Source: Vallitalea okinawensis (GTDB taxonomy: Bacteria; Bacillota; Clostridia; Lachnospirales; PQDH01). Taken from it: DNA of 64,000 nt. Below the pieces are notes generated by a model. The model was not told where the DNA came from and ran no database searches. It was given only the letters and a program-made list of their open reading frames with translations. The DNA is taken from the NCBI RefSeq assembly GCF_002964605.1, contig NZ_PQDH01000006.1:281665-345664 (forward strand), written 5' to 3'. Positions within the stretch are counted from its first letter, which is position 1, and each line of letters opens with the position of its first letter. Of this stretch, positions 9,359 to 16,776 are shown one piece after another. Both the position numbers and the translations under genes were made by a program.

Positions 9359-9517
9359 TTATCTACGCCTTTTTCTTTTTCTTTTTATTTGTTCTGAATA
9401 TAGAACTCGATTCATTAATGACTCTCCCATGGAAAACCTATTATAAAGTATCTCGTCAGCAGAGCGGTTAATCATATATGTTCCTAAAGTATATAAATTT
9501 ATATTCCAATCGTTCAT
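9359..9517 (-). CDS. Small 52-residue basic protein, paralogue of its downstream neighbour, inside the exporter operon
   Basis: A complete 53-codon ORF starting MNDWNINLYTLGTYM, with TTTGGAGGAATTAAC before the ATG. It shares the SMGES core (YNRFSMGESLMNR) with the 52-residue protein that follows 14 bases later and ends in a very basic tail (KRKRKRRR). It starts 57 bases after the first exporter half. The two small genes look like a tandem duplication that has diverged outside the core. The basic tail could bind nucleic acid or membrane phospholipid (inference). I recognise no known family. Confidence 0.8.
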   Translation of the reverse strand: MNDWNINLYTLGTYMINRSADEILYNRFSMGESLMNRVLYSEQIKRKRKRRR

Positions 9518-9574
9518 GTTAATTCCTCCAAATTTTCTTTAACTGTTTCAATAACATCATATACAATGTTATTA

Positions 9575-11293
9575 TTAATCAATTAATCCTTCATATTGTT
9601 GTTGATAGATTTCATGGTATCTACCTTTTTTATTGAGTAATCCAAAATGTGTGCCTCTTTCAACGATTTCACCATCATCAATGACTATGATCTCATCTGC
9701 ATCCTTAACAGCCGAAATACGATGGGCAATAATAAACTTTGTTACATCTTTTTCGCCTCGTATAGCATCTTGAATACTTCCCTCTGTTTCCATATCTAAG
9801 GCTGATGTGGCATCATCAAAGATAACCACCTTTGGTTTAGCCGCTAAGGCTCTAGCTATGGAAATCCTTTGTTTCTGTCCACCTGACAAACCAATACCAC
9901 GTTCACCAATAACTGTTTCATATTTATCATTCATCTTATCTACAAAGGAATGTACATCTGCTTTTTTAGCAGCTGCAATCAAATCCTCATTAGATATTTC
10001 AGAATTTCCAAACCTAATGTTCTCTTCAATGGTTTCAGAGAACAGAAAGGTGTCTTGCATGACAACGGATACTTGCTTACGTAAACTGTCTAATGTCGCA
10101 TCCTTAATATTGATTCCATCCATGGTAATCTTACCTTCTGTTGCATCGTAGTAACGAGTAAGTAAATTGATAATGGATGTTTTTCCGCATCCTGTTGCTC
10201 CCATTATAGCAATTGTTTCACCAGGCTTTGCATATATGTTAATGTTCTTTAATACGTAATTCTCTTCACCATAAGTAAAACTTACATTTTCAAATTTTAC
10301 TTCGCCTGTACATTCTTCTAAACTAATAGCATCTTCTTTCTCTATGATCTCCGATGTGGCATTGAATATTTTATCTAGTTTCTTCATAGATGCACGACAT
10401 TCAGCCACCATTCCCGCTAACCAACCCAGCATACGCATTGGCCATATGATCATATTGATATAACCACTAAAAGCAATTAAAACACCAATACTAATATCTC
10501 CACCTACTACAACAATACCACCTATTAGAGTTACCAAAATAATTAACATATTTGTTAGGAACTCCATCTTAGGAAAATAGTAAGCTATCGTATTAGCATG
10601 CTCATTATTGAGTTTGTAATATGTTTTATTATGGGATAAAAATTTATTTATTTCATAGCGTTCTCTTGCGAATGCTTTAACTAATCTCACTCCAGATATA
10701 TTCTCTTGAGCAATGGTGTTAAGCTGTGCTGTTTCATCACTGATTTTACCGTATACCTCACCGATCTTTTTTTCAAATTTCATAGCTAGCATACCGATAA
10801 AAGGTACAATGGCTAAACATGCTAAGGCTAGTTGCCAGTTTAGGATCAACATAAAAGTTGAAGCCATTATAAAATACAGGGATTGATCAATGATTAACAT
10901 CGCTCCGAAACTAAAGGTTCTAAAGATATTATCCGCATCCTCTTTTATCCTTGACATGATTTCGCCTGTGTTCATACCATCAAAGTAGCTAAAGGATAAG
11001 GACTGTAAGTGTTTAAATAAATCTTTTCTTAAATCAAATGTTACAGTTACACCTACATAATCAAATAGAATCTCTCTCAAGTAGCCTAAGATAATCCGCG
11101 CAAGTATAATCCCGACTAATAATAATACTAAATCTTTAAATAACCCATATTGTTCTCCTCTAATAACCTCATCAACAATTCTTTGTGTAATGAGTGGGTT
11201 GAACATATCTAGAAACGTTGCTGTGACCAAAAATAAAATTGCCAATAAATATATATACCAATACTTCAAAGCGTATTTAAAAACTCTAATCAC
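9575..11293 (-). CDS. ABC exporter half with a degenerate ATPase site (BmrC/LmrC/TM287-like)
   Basis: 572 residues: six membrane helices (about 15-300) and an ATPase domain with Walker A GATGCGKTS, a canonical LSGGQKQ signature, and Walker B VVIFDDATSALD, where the catalytic Glu is replaced by Asp. That substitution marks the degenerate site of heterodimeric exporters such as TM287/288, LmrCD and BmrCD. The other half supplies a normal Walker B and a deviant signature. The start is GTG at 11293 with GGGGGAATAACA upstream. It is the first structural gene after a leader with two terminators. The substrate is likely drugs or other hydrophobic compounds; not determinable from sequence. Confidence 0.93.
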   Translation of the reverse strand: MIRVFKYALKYWYIYLLAILFLVTATFLDMFNPLITQRIVDEVIRGEQYGLFKDLVLLLVGIILARIILGYLREILFDYVGVTVTFDLRKDLFKHLQSLSFSYFDGMNTGEIMSRIKEDADNIFRTFSFGAMLIIDQSLYFIMASTFMLILNWQLALACLAIVPFIGMLAMKFEKKIGEVYGKISDETAQLNTIAQENISGVRLVKAFARERYEINKFLSHNKTYYKLNNEHANTIAYYFPKMEFLTNMLIILVTLIGGIVVVGGDISIGVLIAFSGYINMIIWPMRMLGWLAGMVAECRASMKKLDKIFNATSEIIEKEDAISLEECTGEVKFENVSFTYGEENYVLKNINIYAKPGETIAIMGATGCGKTSIINLLTRYYDATEGKITMDGINIKDATLDSLRKQVSVVMQDTFLFSETIEENIRFGNSEISNEDLIAAAKKADVHSFVDKMNDKYETVIGERGIGLSGGQKQRISIARALAAKPKVVIFDDATSALDMETEGSIQDAIRGEKDVTKFIIAHRISAVKDADEIIVIDDGEIVERGTHFGLLNKKGRYHEIYQQQYEGLID

Positions 11294-11450
11294 TGTTATT
11301 CCCCCTCTGCTTCATTCTTCTCGTCATCAATAACTCATTTTCTCAAAACTTAATCACTTTTCTCATTTTTTTGTTAGTCATACCACTGTCCCCCTTCATA
11401 TATAGAATATTAATAATCTTTTTAATTTTCTTTCTTTCTCAGAAGGTAAC

Positions 11451-11478
11451 AAAAAAGCGAGGCTATAATAACCTCGCT
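11451..11478 (-). terminator. Second leader terminator upstream of the ABC exporter
   Basis: Stem AGCGAGG/CCTCGCT with a 9-base loop, followed on the minus strand by TTTTTT. It lies between the leader ORF and the first exporter gene, 158 bases before the GTG start, so transcription must pass it to express the exporter. Confidence 0.8.
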
Positions 11479-11527
11479 TTCATACACGTTTTTCATTATT
11501 TAGCATAAAATAACTCAAAATGAGGTC

Positions 11528-11554
11528 AAAAAAGCCGTGGGAATAACCCACGGC
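11528..11554 (-). terminator. First leader terminator (attenuator) after the 43-codon ORF
   Basis: A perfect 8-pair stem GCCGTGGG/CCCACGGC with a 5-base loop, then TTTTTT on the minus strand. It starts 35 bases after the leader ORF stop. Flanking GAGGT/ACCTC segments can extend or compete with the stem, allowing alternative folding. Confidence 0.85.
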
Positions 11555-11588
11555 ATACCTCTCTTGCTAAAGTAACACATAAAAACGC

Positions 11589-11720
11589 CTATTGAATACG
11601 TCCTTCTGAGGCAGGGCTATTAGAAAAATAAAGATTATTAACTTGTAATTGTGAACCATCAAATTTGTTATTAAAATCGGATGTGTTGTAGCCTCTCAAT
11701 TTGATTGTTACGTTATTCAT
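11589..11720 (-). CDS. 43-residue leader peptide or small protein before the ABC exporter
   Basis: A 44-codon ORF starting MNNVTIKLRGYNTSDF and ending SEGRIQ, with AAAGGAGGTAGAGTT before the ATG. It is hydrophilic, Asn/Ser-rich and lacks Cys, a signal peptide or a membrane segment. It has its own promoter (TTGACA-17-TAAGCT) and is followed by two intrinsic terminators before the exporter genes. In B. subtilis the exporter bmrCD is controlled by translation of a short upstream ORF, bmrB, which changes terminator folding when antibiotics stall ribosomes; the same layout is seen here. Alternatively it is an exported peptide. I favour the leader role. Confidence 0.75.
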   Translation of the reverse strand: MNNVTIKLRGYNTSDFNNKFDGSQLQVNNLYFSNSPASEGRIQ

Positions 11721-11777
11721 AACTCTACCTCCTTTTCTATAAAAATTATTAATTATTTACAATTAATTTCCTTTAAA

Positions 11778-11806
11778 AGCTTAACGCTTATTGAAGGATT
11801 TGTCAA
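11778..11806 (-). promoter_or_regulatory. Promoter of the exporter leader transcript
   Basis: Minus strand: TTGACA (11806-11801), a 17-base spacer, then TAAGCT (11783-11778). It would start a transcript about 50 bases before the 43-codon ORF. Confidence 0.6.
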
Positions 11807-11874
11807 TACTTTTTTTCCATTTTTTTATTTCAATTATATTACAACCCAAACTTAATACAGCAATTATTCAATTG

Positions 11875-12873
11875 TTATCTACATGATAACTTGGTATATT
11901 CCTCAAAAACTTCTCCTGTTTCGAGAATAATCATACCAGTTTTTTCATCAGGCAAATCACTATTTGGAGCGTTCACTAACCAAGTCTGAGGTTCAGGACA
12001 TATGAAACTTCCTTCTTTACCACAATTCCATAGCATCCAATGCTTAAATTTCTCACCTGCTTCATAAATAATTTGATTCCCCGTAGCATAATTCTCTAAA
12101 ATTGCTCCATGGAAACTTCCATCTTCCATATATAACGCATCTACAGTATAATGGTCATCCAGTTCTTTAAACATAGGACTTTGACCACTATTTCTCATAA
12201 GTTTTTCGTCTTCATTAAGTTCAATATATCTCCCTGTAGGTAGTGCTCTATCATTAAGTTCGATTCTCTCTCCTACAGACATCACTAACTTAACATCTTT
12301 AGCTGAATAACCTTCAACAAAATTAAGATTAATTGCTGTATGGTATCCAACGCCCACAGGCATTGCTTTGTTATCGTTATTTTCTATCTTAACAATCTGT
12401 TTGAGTCCTTCACTTGATAATATATGTATTAGTCGACAAGTAAATTTATGAGGAAAATATTGATAAAAGCTTGTACTTTCATCAGCAATAAAAACCAATG
12501 ATACGTATACCTGATCTTTTTCTTCACTTATCTTAATCTCATCTATCTCAAAGGGCCGATCTGCAAGAAAACCGTGCAAGCTATTATTGTGATTGGGTTC
12601 ATTGATTTCAAATTGATACCGCATATTTCTAACCTCAAATGTTCCTGCATCAATTCGGTTAGGTGGAAACAACAAAGGAGTTCCGTATACGCCAGGGGCT
12701 GCCTTAAAATCTTCAATATCTTCTATCTGTCTTAAAATCGAAATATTCTTGTCCACACTTTTCAAGGCAATAGCATTAGCACCCACACTTGGTATGATTT
12801 TCGCCTGATACCCCCCTGCTTCTAGAACAATAAGTTCTTCTACTCCCCACATTTCTCTATATACTTTTCCCAT
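11875..12873 (-). CDS. Aldose 1-epimerase-family protein
   Basis: 332 residues with the galactose-mutarotase-like beta-sandwich pattern: an N-terminal substrate-orientation segment with PLLFPPNRIDAGTF (the NRI element), NSLHGFLADRPF containing the His of the active site, GVGYHTAINL giving the second His, and a C-terminal CPEPQTW segment containing the Glu region. Members interconvert alpha and beta anomers of sugars or act on related phosphosugars. It starts with AGGAGGCTAATATAG before the ATG. It is a single gene with no sugar genes beside it, so the substrate is open. Confidence 0.85.
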   Translation of the reverse strand: MGKVYREMWGVEELIVLEAGGYQAKIIPSVGANAIALKSVDKNISILRQIEDIEDFKAAPGVYGTPLLFPPNRIDAGTFEVRNMRYQFEINEPNHNNSLHGFLADRPFEIDEIKISEEKDQVYVSLVFIADESTSFYQYFPHKFTCRLIHILSSEGLKQIVKIENNDNKAMPVGVGYHTAINLNFVEGYSAKDVKLVMSVGERIELNDRALPTGRYIELNEDEKLMRNSGQSPMFKELDDHYTVDALYMEDGSFHGAILENYATGNQIIYEAGEKFKHWMLWNCGKEGSFICPEPQTWLVNAPNSDLPDEKTGMIILETGEVFEEYTKLSCR

Positions 12874-12959
12874 CTATATTAGCCTCCTTAGAAATTTGAC
12901 TTATTTACCGAAACATAAATTCTTTATCTATCATAGCACAAGTGGGTTAGAAAATAAAC

Positions 12960-12982
12960 ACAGGGGTTTTATCACCCCTGCT
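12960..12982 (-). terminator. Terminator after the Tyr/Arg-rich protein gene
   Basis: Minus-strand stem CAGGGGT/ACCCCTG with a short loop, followed by TGTTTATTTT. It begins 17 bases after the gene's stop codon. Confidence 0.65.
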
Positions 12983-12998
12983 CAGTAAACCCCCATTA

Positions 12999-13553
12999 TC
13001 AATAATAGGGGTAATAATCATTATAGTAATTACCATCATAGTATCCTTCATAGTAATCATCATAATAACCACTTTGGTAAGGTCTTCTTCTTCGACGATA
13101 TCTTCTTCGACGATTACCGAAGATCTCCCCGAGCAAAATAGTTGTTATCAGATCACGATAAATACTTCCATAATAGCGTCTTGGCATTGCCCTATCCATT
13201 GTTATTTCTTGGGCATTCAGCATATGGTCTTCTTTCATCTGGTCATAGATTTTTTCAACAATTCTAATGAGAGTCTCTTTATCTGGTAGTTCATCGTACA
13301 TAGCACTTCCATTATGCTCCATCTTATCACACATCTCTTTGACGTACTTATAGATCTTCTTACAGAGTATTGGATATAATTGAAGCATATATGCCATATC
13401 CATTTCATCTAAACCGTCCACATCCTCTTCTGGCATTTGGACTTTAGGCTTAGACTCTTCCTTCTGCATTTGCTCATGTCCAGCACGCCACATCATAGGA
13501 TAATAAGGTATAAATGGATAAAATCTAGGTTGTTTGTAAGCATACTTTTCCAC
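12999..13553 (-). CDS. Tyr/Arg-rich low-complexity protein of unknown function
   Basis: 184 residues from a GTG with TAGGAGGTTTTAAG upstream. The N-terminus is aromatic and Pro-rich (YPFIPYYPMMW). The middle (about 35-135) is an acidic, probably helical region (EDVDGLDEMDMAYMLQLYP). Then comes a run of Arg (RRRRYRRRRRPYQ), and the last 25 residues are Tyr/Asp/Gly repeats (YYDDYYEGYYDGNYY). Such tails occur in spore-coat and exosporium proteins and in surface proteins that become cross-linked through Tyr, so a structural coat protein is possible. No catalytic motif is visible and no neighbour supports sporulation. Confidence 0.65.
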   Translation of the reverse strand: MEKYAYKQPRFYPFIPYYPMMWRAGHEQMQKEESKPKVQMPEEDVDGLDEMDMAYMLQLYPILCKKIYKYVKEMCDKMEHNGSAMYDELPDKETLIRIVEKIYDQMKEDHMLNAQEITMDRAMPRRYYGSIYRDLITTILLGEIFGNRRRRYRRRRRPYQSGYYDDYYEGYYDGNYYNDYYPYY

Positions 13554-13922
13554 CTTAAAACCTCCTACTAGGATCCACTAAAATAAATTGCCAATTGCGT
13601 CTGCTATCCCACTAGCAAAGTTGGACTAATTTATTTTTTGATTATTCCTTAGCTGATACTTTATAATATATGAAGGTATAGTAGAAAAGTTACCTAGTTT
13701 TCTTGTCCTTCTTAAGAATTGGCTAGTACAAAGTGGATAACACCGCATTAAACTGGAATAGGTAAGTTACAATACAAGTAGTTAATTGACCGAATATCTT
13801 GTTATAAGAGATTATCCTATGAGAATTTATAATAAAAAATGGTAATGATTTAAGTATAATAACTCATTTCAATAATACAAATGAAGTATGCTAAATAATC
13901 TTAAAAAATATTTAAATCTTTT
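13554..13922. other. Intergenic region without a supported gene
   Basis: A divergent intergenic stretch serving the 5' leader of the Tyr/Arg-rich gene (minus) and the upstream region of the DUF4097 gene (plus). I find no ORF with a ribosome site and no strong hairpin. Confidence 0.5.
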
Positions 13923-13951
13923 TGAAGGGATATTCAAATGTATGCCGTCTA
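13923..13951 (+). promoter_or_regulatory. Possible ECF-sigma promoter of the DUF4097-sigma operon
   Basis: TGAAGG, a 17-base spacer, then CGTCTA, ending 43 bases before the DUF4097 start. The CGTC -10 core is typical for ECF sigma factors (Bacillus SigX/SigM class). Since the operon encodes an ECF sigma factor, autoregulation is the natural reading. The -35 match is imperfect. Confidence 0.5.
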
Positions 13952-13994
13952 ATATTACAAAGAGAAAAAATTTGATATATGAGGAGGGAAAATT

Positions 13995-15275
13995 ATGAAT
14001 AAGAAAATAGGAGTTTTCTCTGTTGCAACCAGCTTCATTGGTATGGGTATTATTATGTTGACAAGGAACTTTTATGATTTTGATGTTTTTAAAGCTATTT
14101 CCATGATGATCGCGGTCATTCTCATCGTTTTGGGTTTGGAATTTATCTATTATACCAACCGTTATAAAGATGTAGAGGTACGTGTTAGTGGTAAAAGCAT
14201 CATTACTCTATTTCTTGTCTGCGGCTTTGCTTTCACCATTGCTGGGATTACTGAATTCTTTGATCATGTAGGTGATGTACAGTTTAATAAGCTCTATGAT
14301 TTTGATGATCTATTTACTACTGAGCAAGTCTCAAAAACATATACTATTGCCTCAGGTGATTATACAAACATAGAAGTTGATAACTCTATGGGAAAAGTCT
14401 ACATCAAAGGTGATGCTGTAGATGATATAACCGTTGCGACAACACTTCACTATAATAACTGGATAGATGGTACACCTAATCTAGATAATTTGATTGACTT
14501 GACTTATGTAGGTGATACAATAAATATTCAATCCATCTTACCAAATAGCAATGGTTTTAACCTCAACTCCTTTTCCATGTCTTTTGTGATTACTGTACCA
14601 GAAGATTTTAGTACTACCATTGAAAATAGACACGGTAATGTTGAAGTTGCTGCGATATCTGGTCCTGTGAAAGTTGATAATGCACATGGTAATGTAAGTA
14701 TCCACTCCATCCAAAAAGATCTAACCGTTAATAACTCCCATGACGATGTTTTAGTTGATGATATTGGTGGTAATGTCTATGTCACCAATCAACACAGTGA
14801 AACTGCCATCTATAATATCGCCGGTAACGTTGAAGCAACAACCTCACACGATCCTATTGTTGTAGAAAATGTTACAGGTGATGTAAGGCTAAAAAACAGC
14901 CATGGTGATGCAACCGCTAAAAACATTACAGGTATCTTTAATCTTAATATTTCACACGGCGAAGCCTACTTGGCAGGTATCTCTGACGTAACAGTTAATG
15001 GCAGTTTCACAGAAGTTAACTTTGATCAAGACGATATATTGCATCATCTCTATATTAAGACTGAACACGATGATGTAAGCGTCAATATCCCCAAACAGGA
15101 TTATCAGTTAAATCTATCAGCAGAATATGGTGATATTGATACTGACTTAGATTTAAATATCAACGAAGAAACAAATCTGGAAACTTATTCTGGCAAAATA
15201 GGCGACGGTACATCTGACATTAATATCATCACTACTCACGGAGATATTGATTTATATGTAAAAAATGCGGGGTGA
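13995..15275 (+). CDS. Membrane protein with DUF4097 beta-helix repeats
   Basis: 426 residues. Three hydrophobic segments (about 5-24, 35-57, 68-90) anchor it. The remainder is a regular repeat of about 20 residues, each with an Asn/Ser-x-His core: NRHGNVEV, NAHGNVSI, NSHDDVLV, NQHSETAI, TSHDPIVV, NSHGDATA, ISHGEAYL. This is the DUF4097 pattern, predicted to be a right-handed beta-helix or adhesin-like fold. It is the first gene of an operon with an ECF sigma factor (overlapping the ORF start), an anti-sigma-like protein and a small membrane protein. Its likely role is envelope stress sensing or signalling. GAGGAGGGAAAATT precedes the ATG. Confidence 0.85.
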   Translation: MNKKIGVFSVATSFIGMGIIMLTRNFYDFDVFKAISMMIAVILIVLGLEFIYYTNRYKDVEVRVSGKSIITLFLVCGFAFTIAGITEFFDHVGDVQFNKLYDFDDLFTTEQVSKTYTIASGDYTNIEVDNSMGKVYIKGDAVDDITVATTLHYNNWIDGTPNLDNLIDLTYVGDTINIQSILPNSNGFNLNSFSMSFVITVPEDFSTTIENRHGNVEVAAISGPVKVDNAHGNVSIHSIQKDLTVNNSHDDVLVDDIGGNVYVTNQHSETAIYNIAGNVEATTSHDPIVVENVTGDVRLKNSHGDATAKNITGIFNLNISHGEAYLAGISDVTVNGSFTEVNFDQDDILHHLYIKTEHDDVSVNIPKQDYQLNLSAEYGDIDTDLDLNINEETNLETYSGKIGDGTSDINIITTHGDIDLYVKNAG

Positions 15276-15279
15276 TCTG

Positions 15280-15828
15280 TTGAATGAAGACACGCTGATC
15301 CTTAAATTAAAAAAGAGAGAACCAGAAGCATATCGCAGCCTGTTAGAAACTTATCAACAGTCTCTTTTAGCCCTTGTATATAAGTATACCAACGACTATG
15401 TTGAAGCTCAGGACTTGACTCAAGAGATTTTTATTAAAATTTTTAAAAATATTGCTCATTTTAATGCATCTTCTAAGTTATCTACCTGGATTTATCGCAT
15501 TGCACATAATACTTGTATAGATTGGTCCAGAAAGAAGACTCCTTTGCCAGTAAAGCAACTGGAGATAAATGGAACAGAGCACTCTACTGAAGAAGCTGTT
15601 ATATATAAAGAAGAACAGGCATTGATACACGACACCATTGTTAACTTACCCGAAATTTATAAGTCAGTCATTATCCTCTACCACTTTAATCACTTATCCT
15701 ATAAAGAAATTAGTGAAATTTTAGAACTAAGTGAGAAAACAATTGAAACCAGATTATATCGTGGTCGTCGAAAAATTAAGGAACAACTCAAAAACTATTA
15801 TAGCGGAGGTGAAGGTAATGCATTATGA
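15280..15828 (+). CDS. ECF-type RNA polymerase sigma factor
   Basis: 182 residues from TTG at 15280, chosen because GGGGTGAT sits 4-5 bases upstream; an in-frame ATG at 15265 overlaps the DUF4097 stop and has no ribosome site. Region 2 is LLETYQQSLLALVYKYTNDY followed by LTQEIFIKIFKNIAHF; region 4 is LSYKEISEILELSEKTIETR with a basic RLYRGRRKI end. ECF factors are held by a membrane anti-sigma and released by envelope signals. The next gene begins 11 bases before this one ends and fits the anti-sigma role. Confidence 0.93.
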   Translation: MNEDTLILKLKKREPEAYRSLLETYQQSLLALVYKYTNDYVEAQDLTQEIFIKIFKNIAHFNASSKLSTWIYRIAHNTCIDWSRKKTPLPVKQLEINGTEHSTEEAVIYKEEQALIHDTIVNLPEIYKSVIILYHFNHLSYKEISEILELSEKTIETRLYRGRRKIKEQLKNYYSGGEGNAL

Positions 15829-16174
15829 AGATGACAACATATTAGTTGATCGATATCTAGAGGATCGACTTACTCCTCTTGAAAAGAATTTATTTGAGAA
15901 AGAACTTACAACAAATAAGAAATTAGATCAAAATTTAAAGGAGATGAGGAACCTTTTCGATGCATTGAGTAATCATGAAAATGGCATACCTCGCTGTAAT
16001 CTATCTTTGGATGCTATAATGAAATTATCATCCAAATCAGTCCATGAGAACGGTTTTTCTATGAAGCTTTTTGGTCAAAGTCTGATTGCTGCCGGTATTT
16101 ACTTTGCATTATTTTCTAATGGATTAATAATCAACCTTTTTGACTGGTTGAATTCTCTATCACAACTATTTTAA
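15818..16174 (+). CDS. Putative membrane anti-sigma factor
   Basis: 118 residues. A start at 15818 is chosen because GGAGGTGAAGGTA lies directly upstream; the frame stays open further upstream only inside the sigma gene. The N-terminus (MHYEDDNILVDRYLEDRLTP) resembles the acidic helix of anti-sigma domains that follow ECF genes, but it has no His-Cys-Cys zinc motif. One membrane helix lies near the C-terminus (about 88-107, GQSLIAAGIYFALFSNGLII). It overlaps the sigma gene by 11 bases, so the two are translationally coupled. The call is based on order and topology. Confidence 0.65.
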   Translation: MHYEDDNILVDRYLEDRLTPLEKNLFEKELTTNKKLDQNLKEMRNLFDALSNHENGIPRCNLSLDAIMKLSSKSVHENGFSMKLFGQSLIAAGIYFALFSNGLIINLFDWLNSLSQLF

Positions 16175-16212
16175 GGTATTTATTACCGTGAATATTTAAA
16201 GGAGGAATGTAC

Positions 16213-16725
16213 ATGAATCATTCGTATAAGAGAGGTCTAGCATACCTATTTTCATTAATTCCTGGCGCAGGTCAGATGTATATCGGCTTAATGAATCGCG
16301 GACTTCAAATCATGCTCTTTTTCTGGGGCACCATTGCAGTTATTTCATTTGTTAACGTATTAGAAGCCCTAGGACTTCTATTAGTTGTCCTTTACTTCTA
16401 TAGCTTCTTTGATGCAATTAATGCTATACGTAAACATAAAGAAGGAATCCCTGTTGAAGATCATCCTATCATCAACTATAACAGTTTAGATGCTACAAAA
16501 AGGATCAACAAGAAAATTATCGGTTATGTATTTATTTTTTTAGGAGCATTCAAGTTCCTTGATGAAGTGATGTATTTAATGAAAGATTACTTCATTGATA
16601 GCTTTTATCATAATTTTGACGATATAACAGTATCCATTTTACTTATACTCATTGGTGTTGTTATTCTTATAAGATTTAATAAAAACTCAAAAAACGTTAA
16701 ACAGCTTCCTCAACCAGAAGAATAA
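16213..16725 (+). CDS. Small multipass membrane protein, TM2-like
   Basis: 170 residues. The ATG at 16213 is chosen over the one at 16207 because AAAGGAGG is 7 bases before it. The N-terminus (LAYLFSLIPGAGQMYIGLMNRGLQ) is the Gly-rich helix-turn-helix of TM2-domain proteins, followed by three or four further hydrophobic segments and a short basic tail. It is the last gene of the DUF4097-sigma-anti-sigma operon, 38 bases after the anti-sigma gene. TM2-type and LiaF-like proteins often accompany DUF4097 in envelope-stress operons; the exact function is unknown. Confidence 0.75.
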   Translation: MNHSYKRGLAYLFSLIPGAGQMYIGLMNRGLQIMLFFWGTIAVISFVNVLEALGLLLVVLYFYSFFDAINAIRKHKEGIPVEDHPIINYNSLDATKRINKKIIGYVFIFLGAFKFLDEVMYLMKDYFIDSFYHNFDDITVSILLILIGVVILIRFNKNSKNVKQLPQPEE

Positions 16726-16733
16726 GGTCAATA

Positions 16734-16770
16734 AGGCACATGAATCAATCTATTCATGTGCCCCTTTTAT
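16734..16770 (+). terminator. Terminator of the sigma-factor operon, possibly bidirectional
   Basis: An 11-pair stem GGCACATGAAT/ATTCATGTGCC followed by CCTTTTATTAT. It lies between the plus-strand operon and the convergent DegV gene. Confidence 0.75.
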
Positions 16771-16776
16771 TATATC

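Noticed and set aside
9807..10151. 114-codon open frame antisense to the first ABC exporter half
   Set aside because: It lies entirely inside the well-conserved ATPase domain on the other strand and has no ribosome site; a shadow frame.
11350..11400. 12- or 17-codon ORF between the second leader terminator and the first exporter half
   Set aside because: It has a GGGGGA ribosome-like site but is too short and low in complexity to support; it could be a second leader peptide.
15731..15817. N-terminal extension of the anti-sigma protein
   Set aside because: It lies inside the sigma gene in another frame; GGAGGTGAAGGTA points to the start at 15818.
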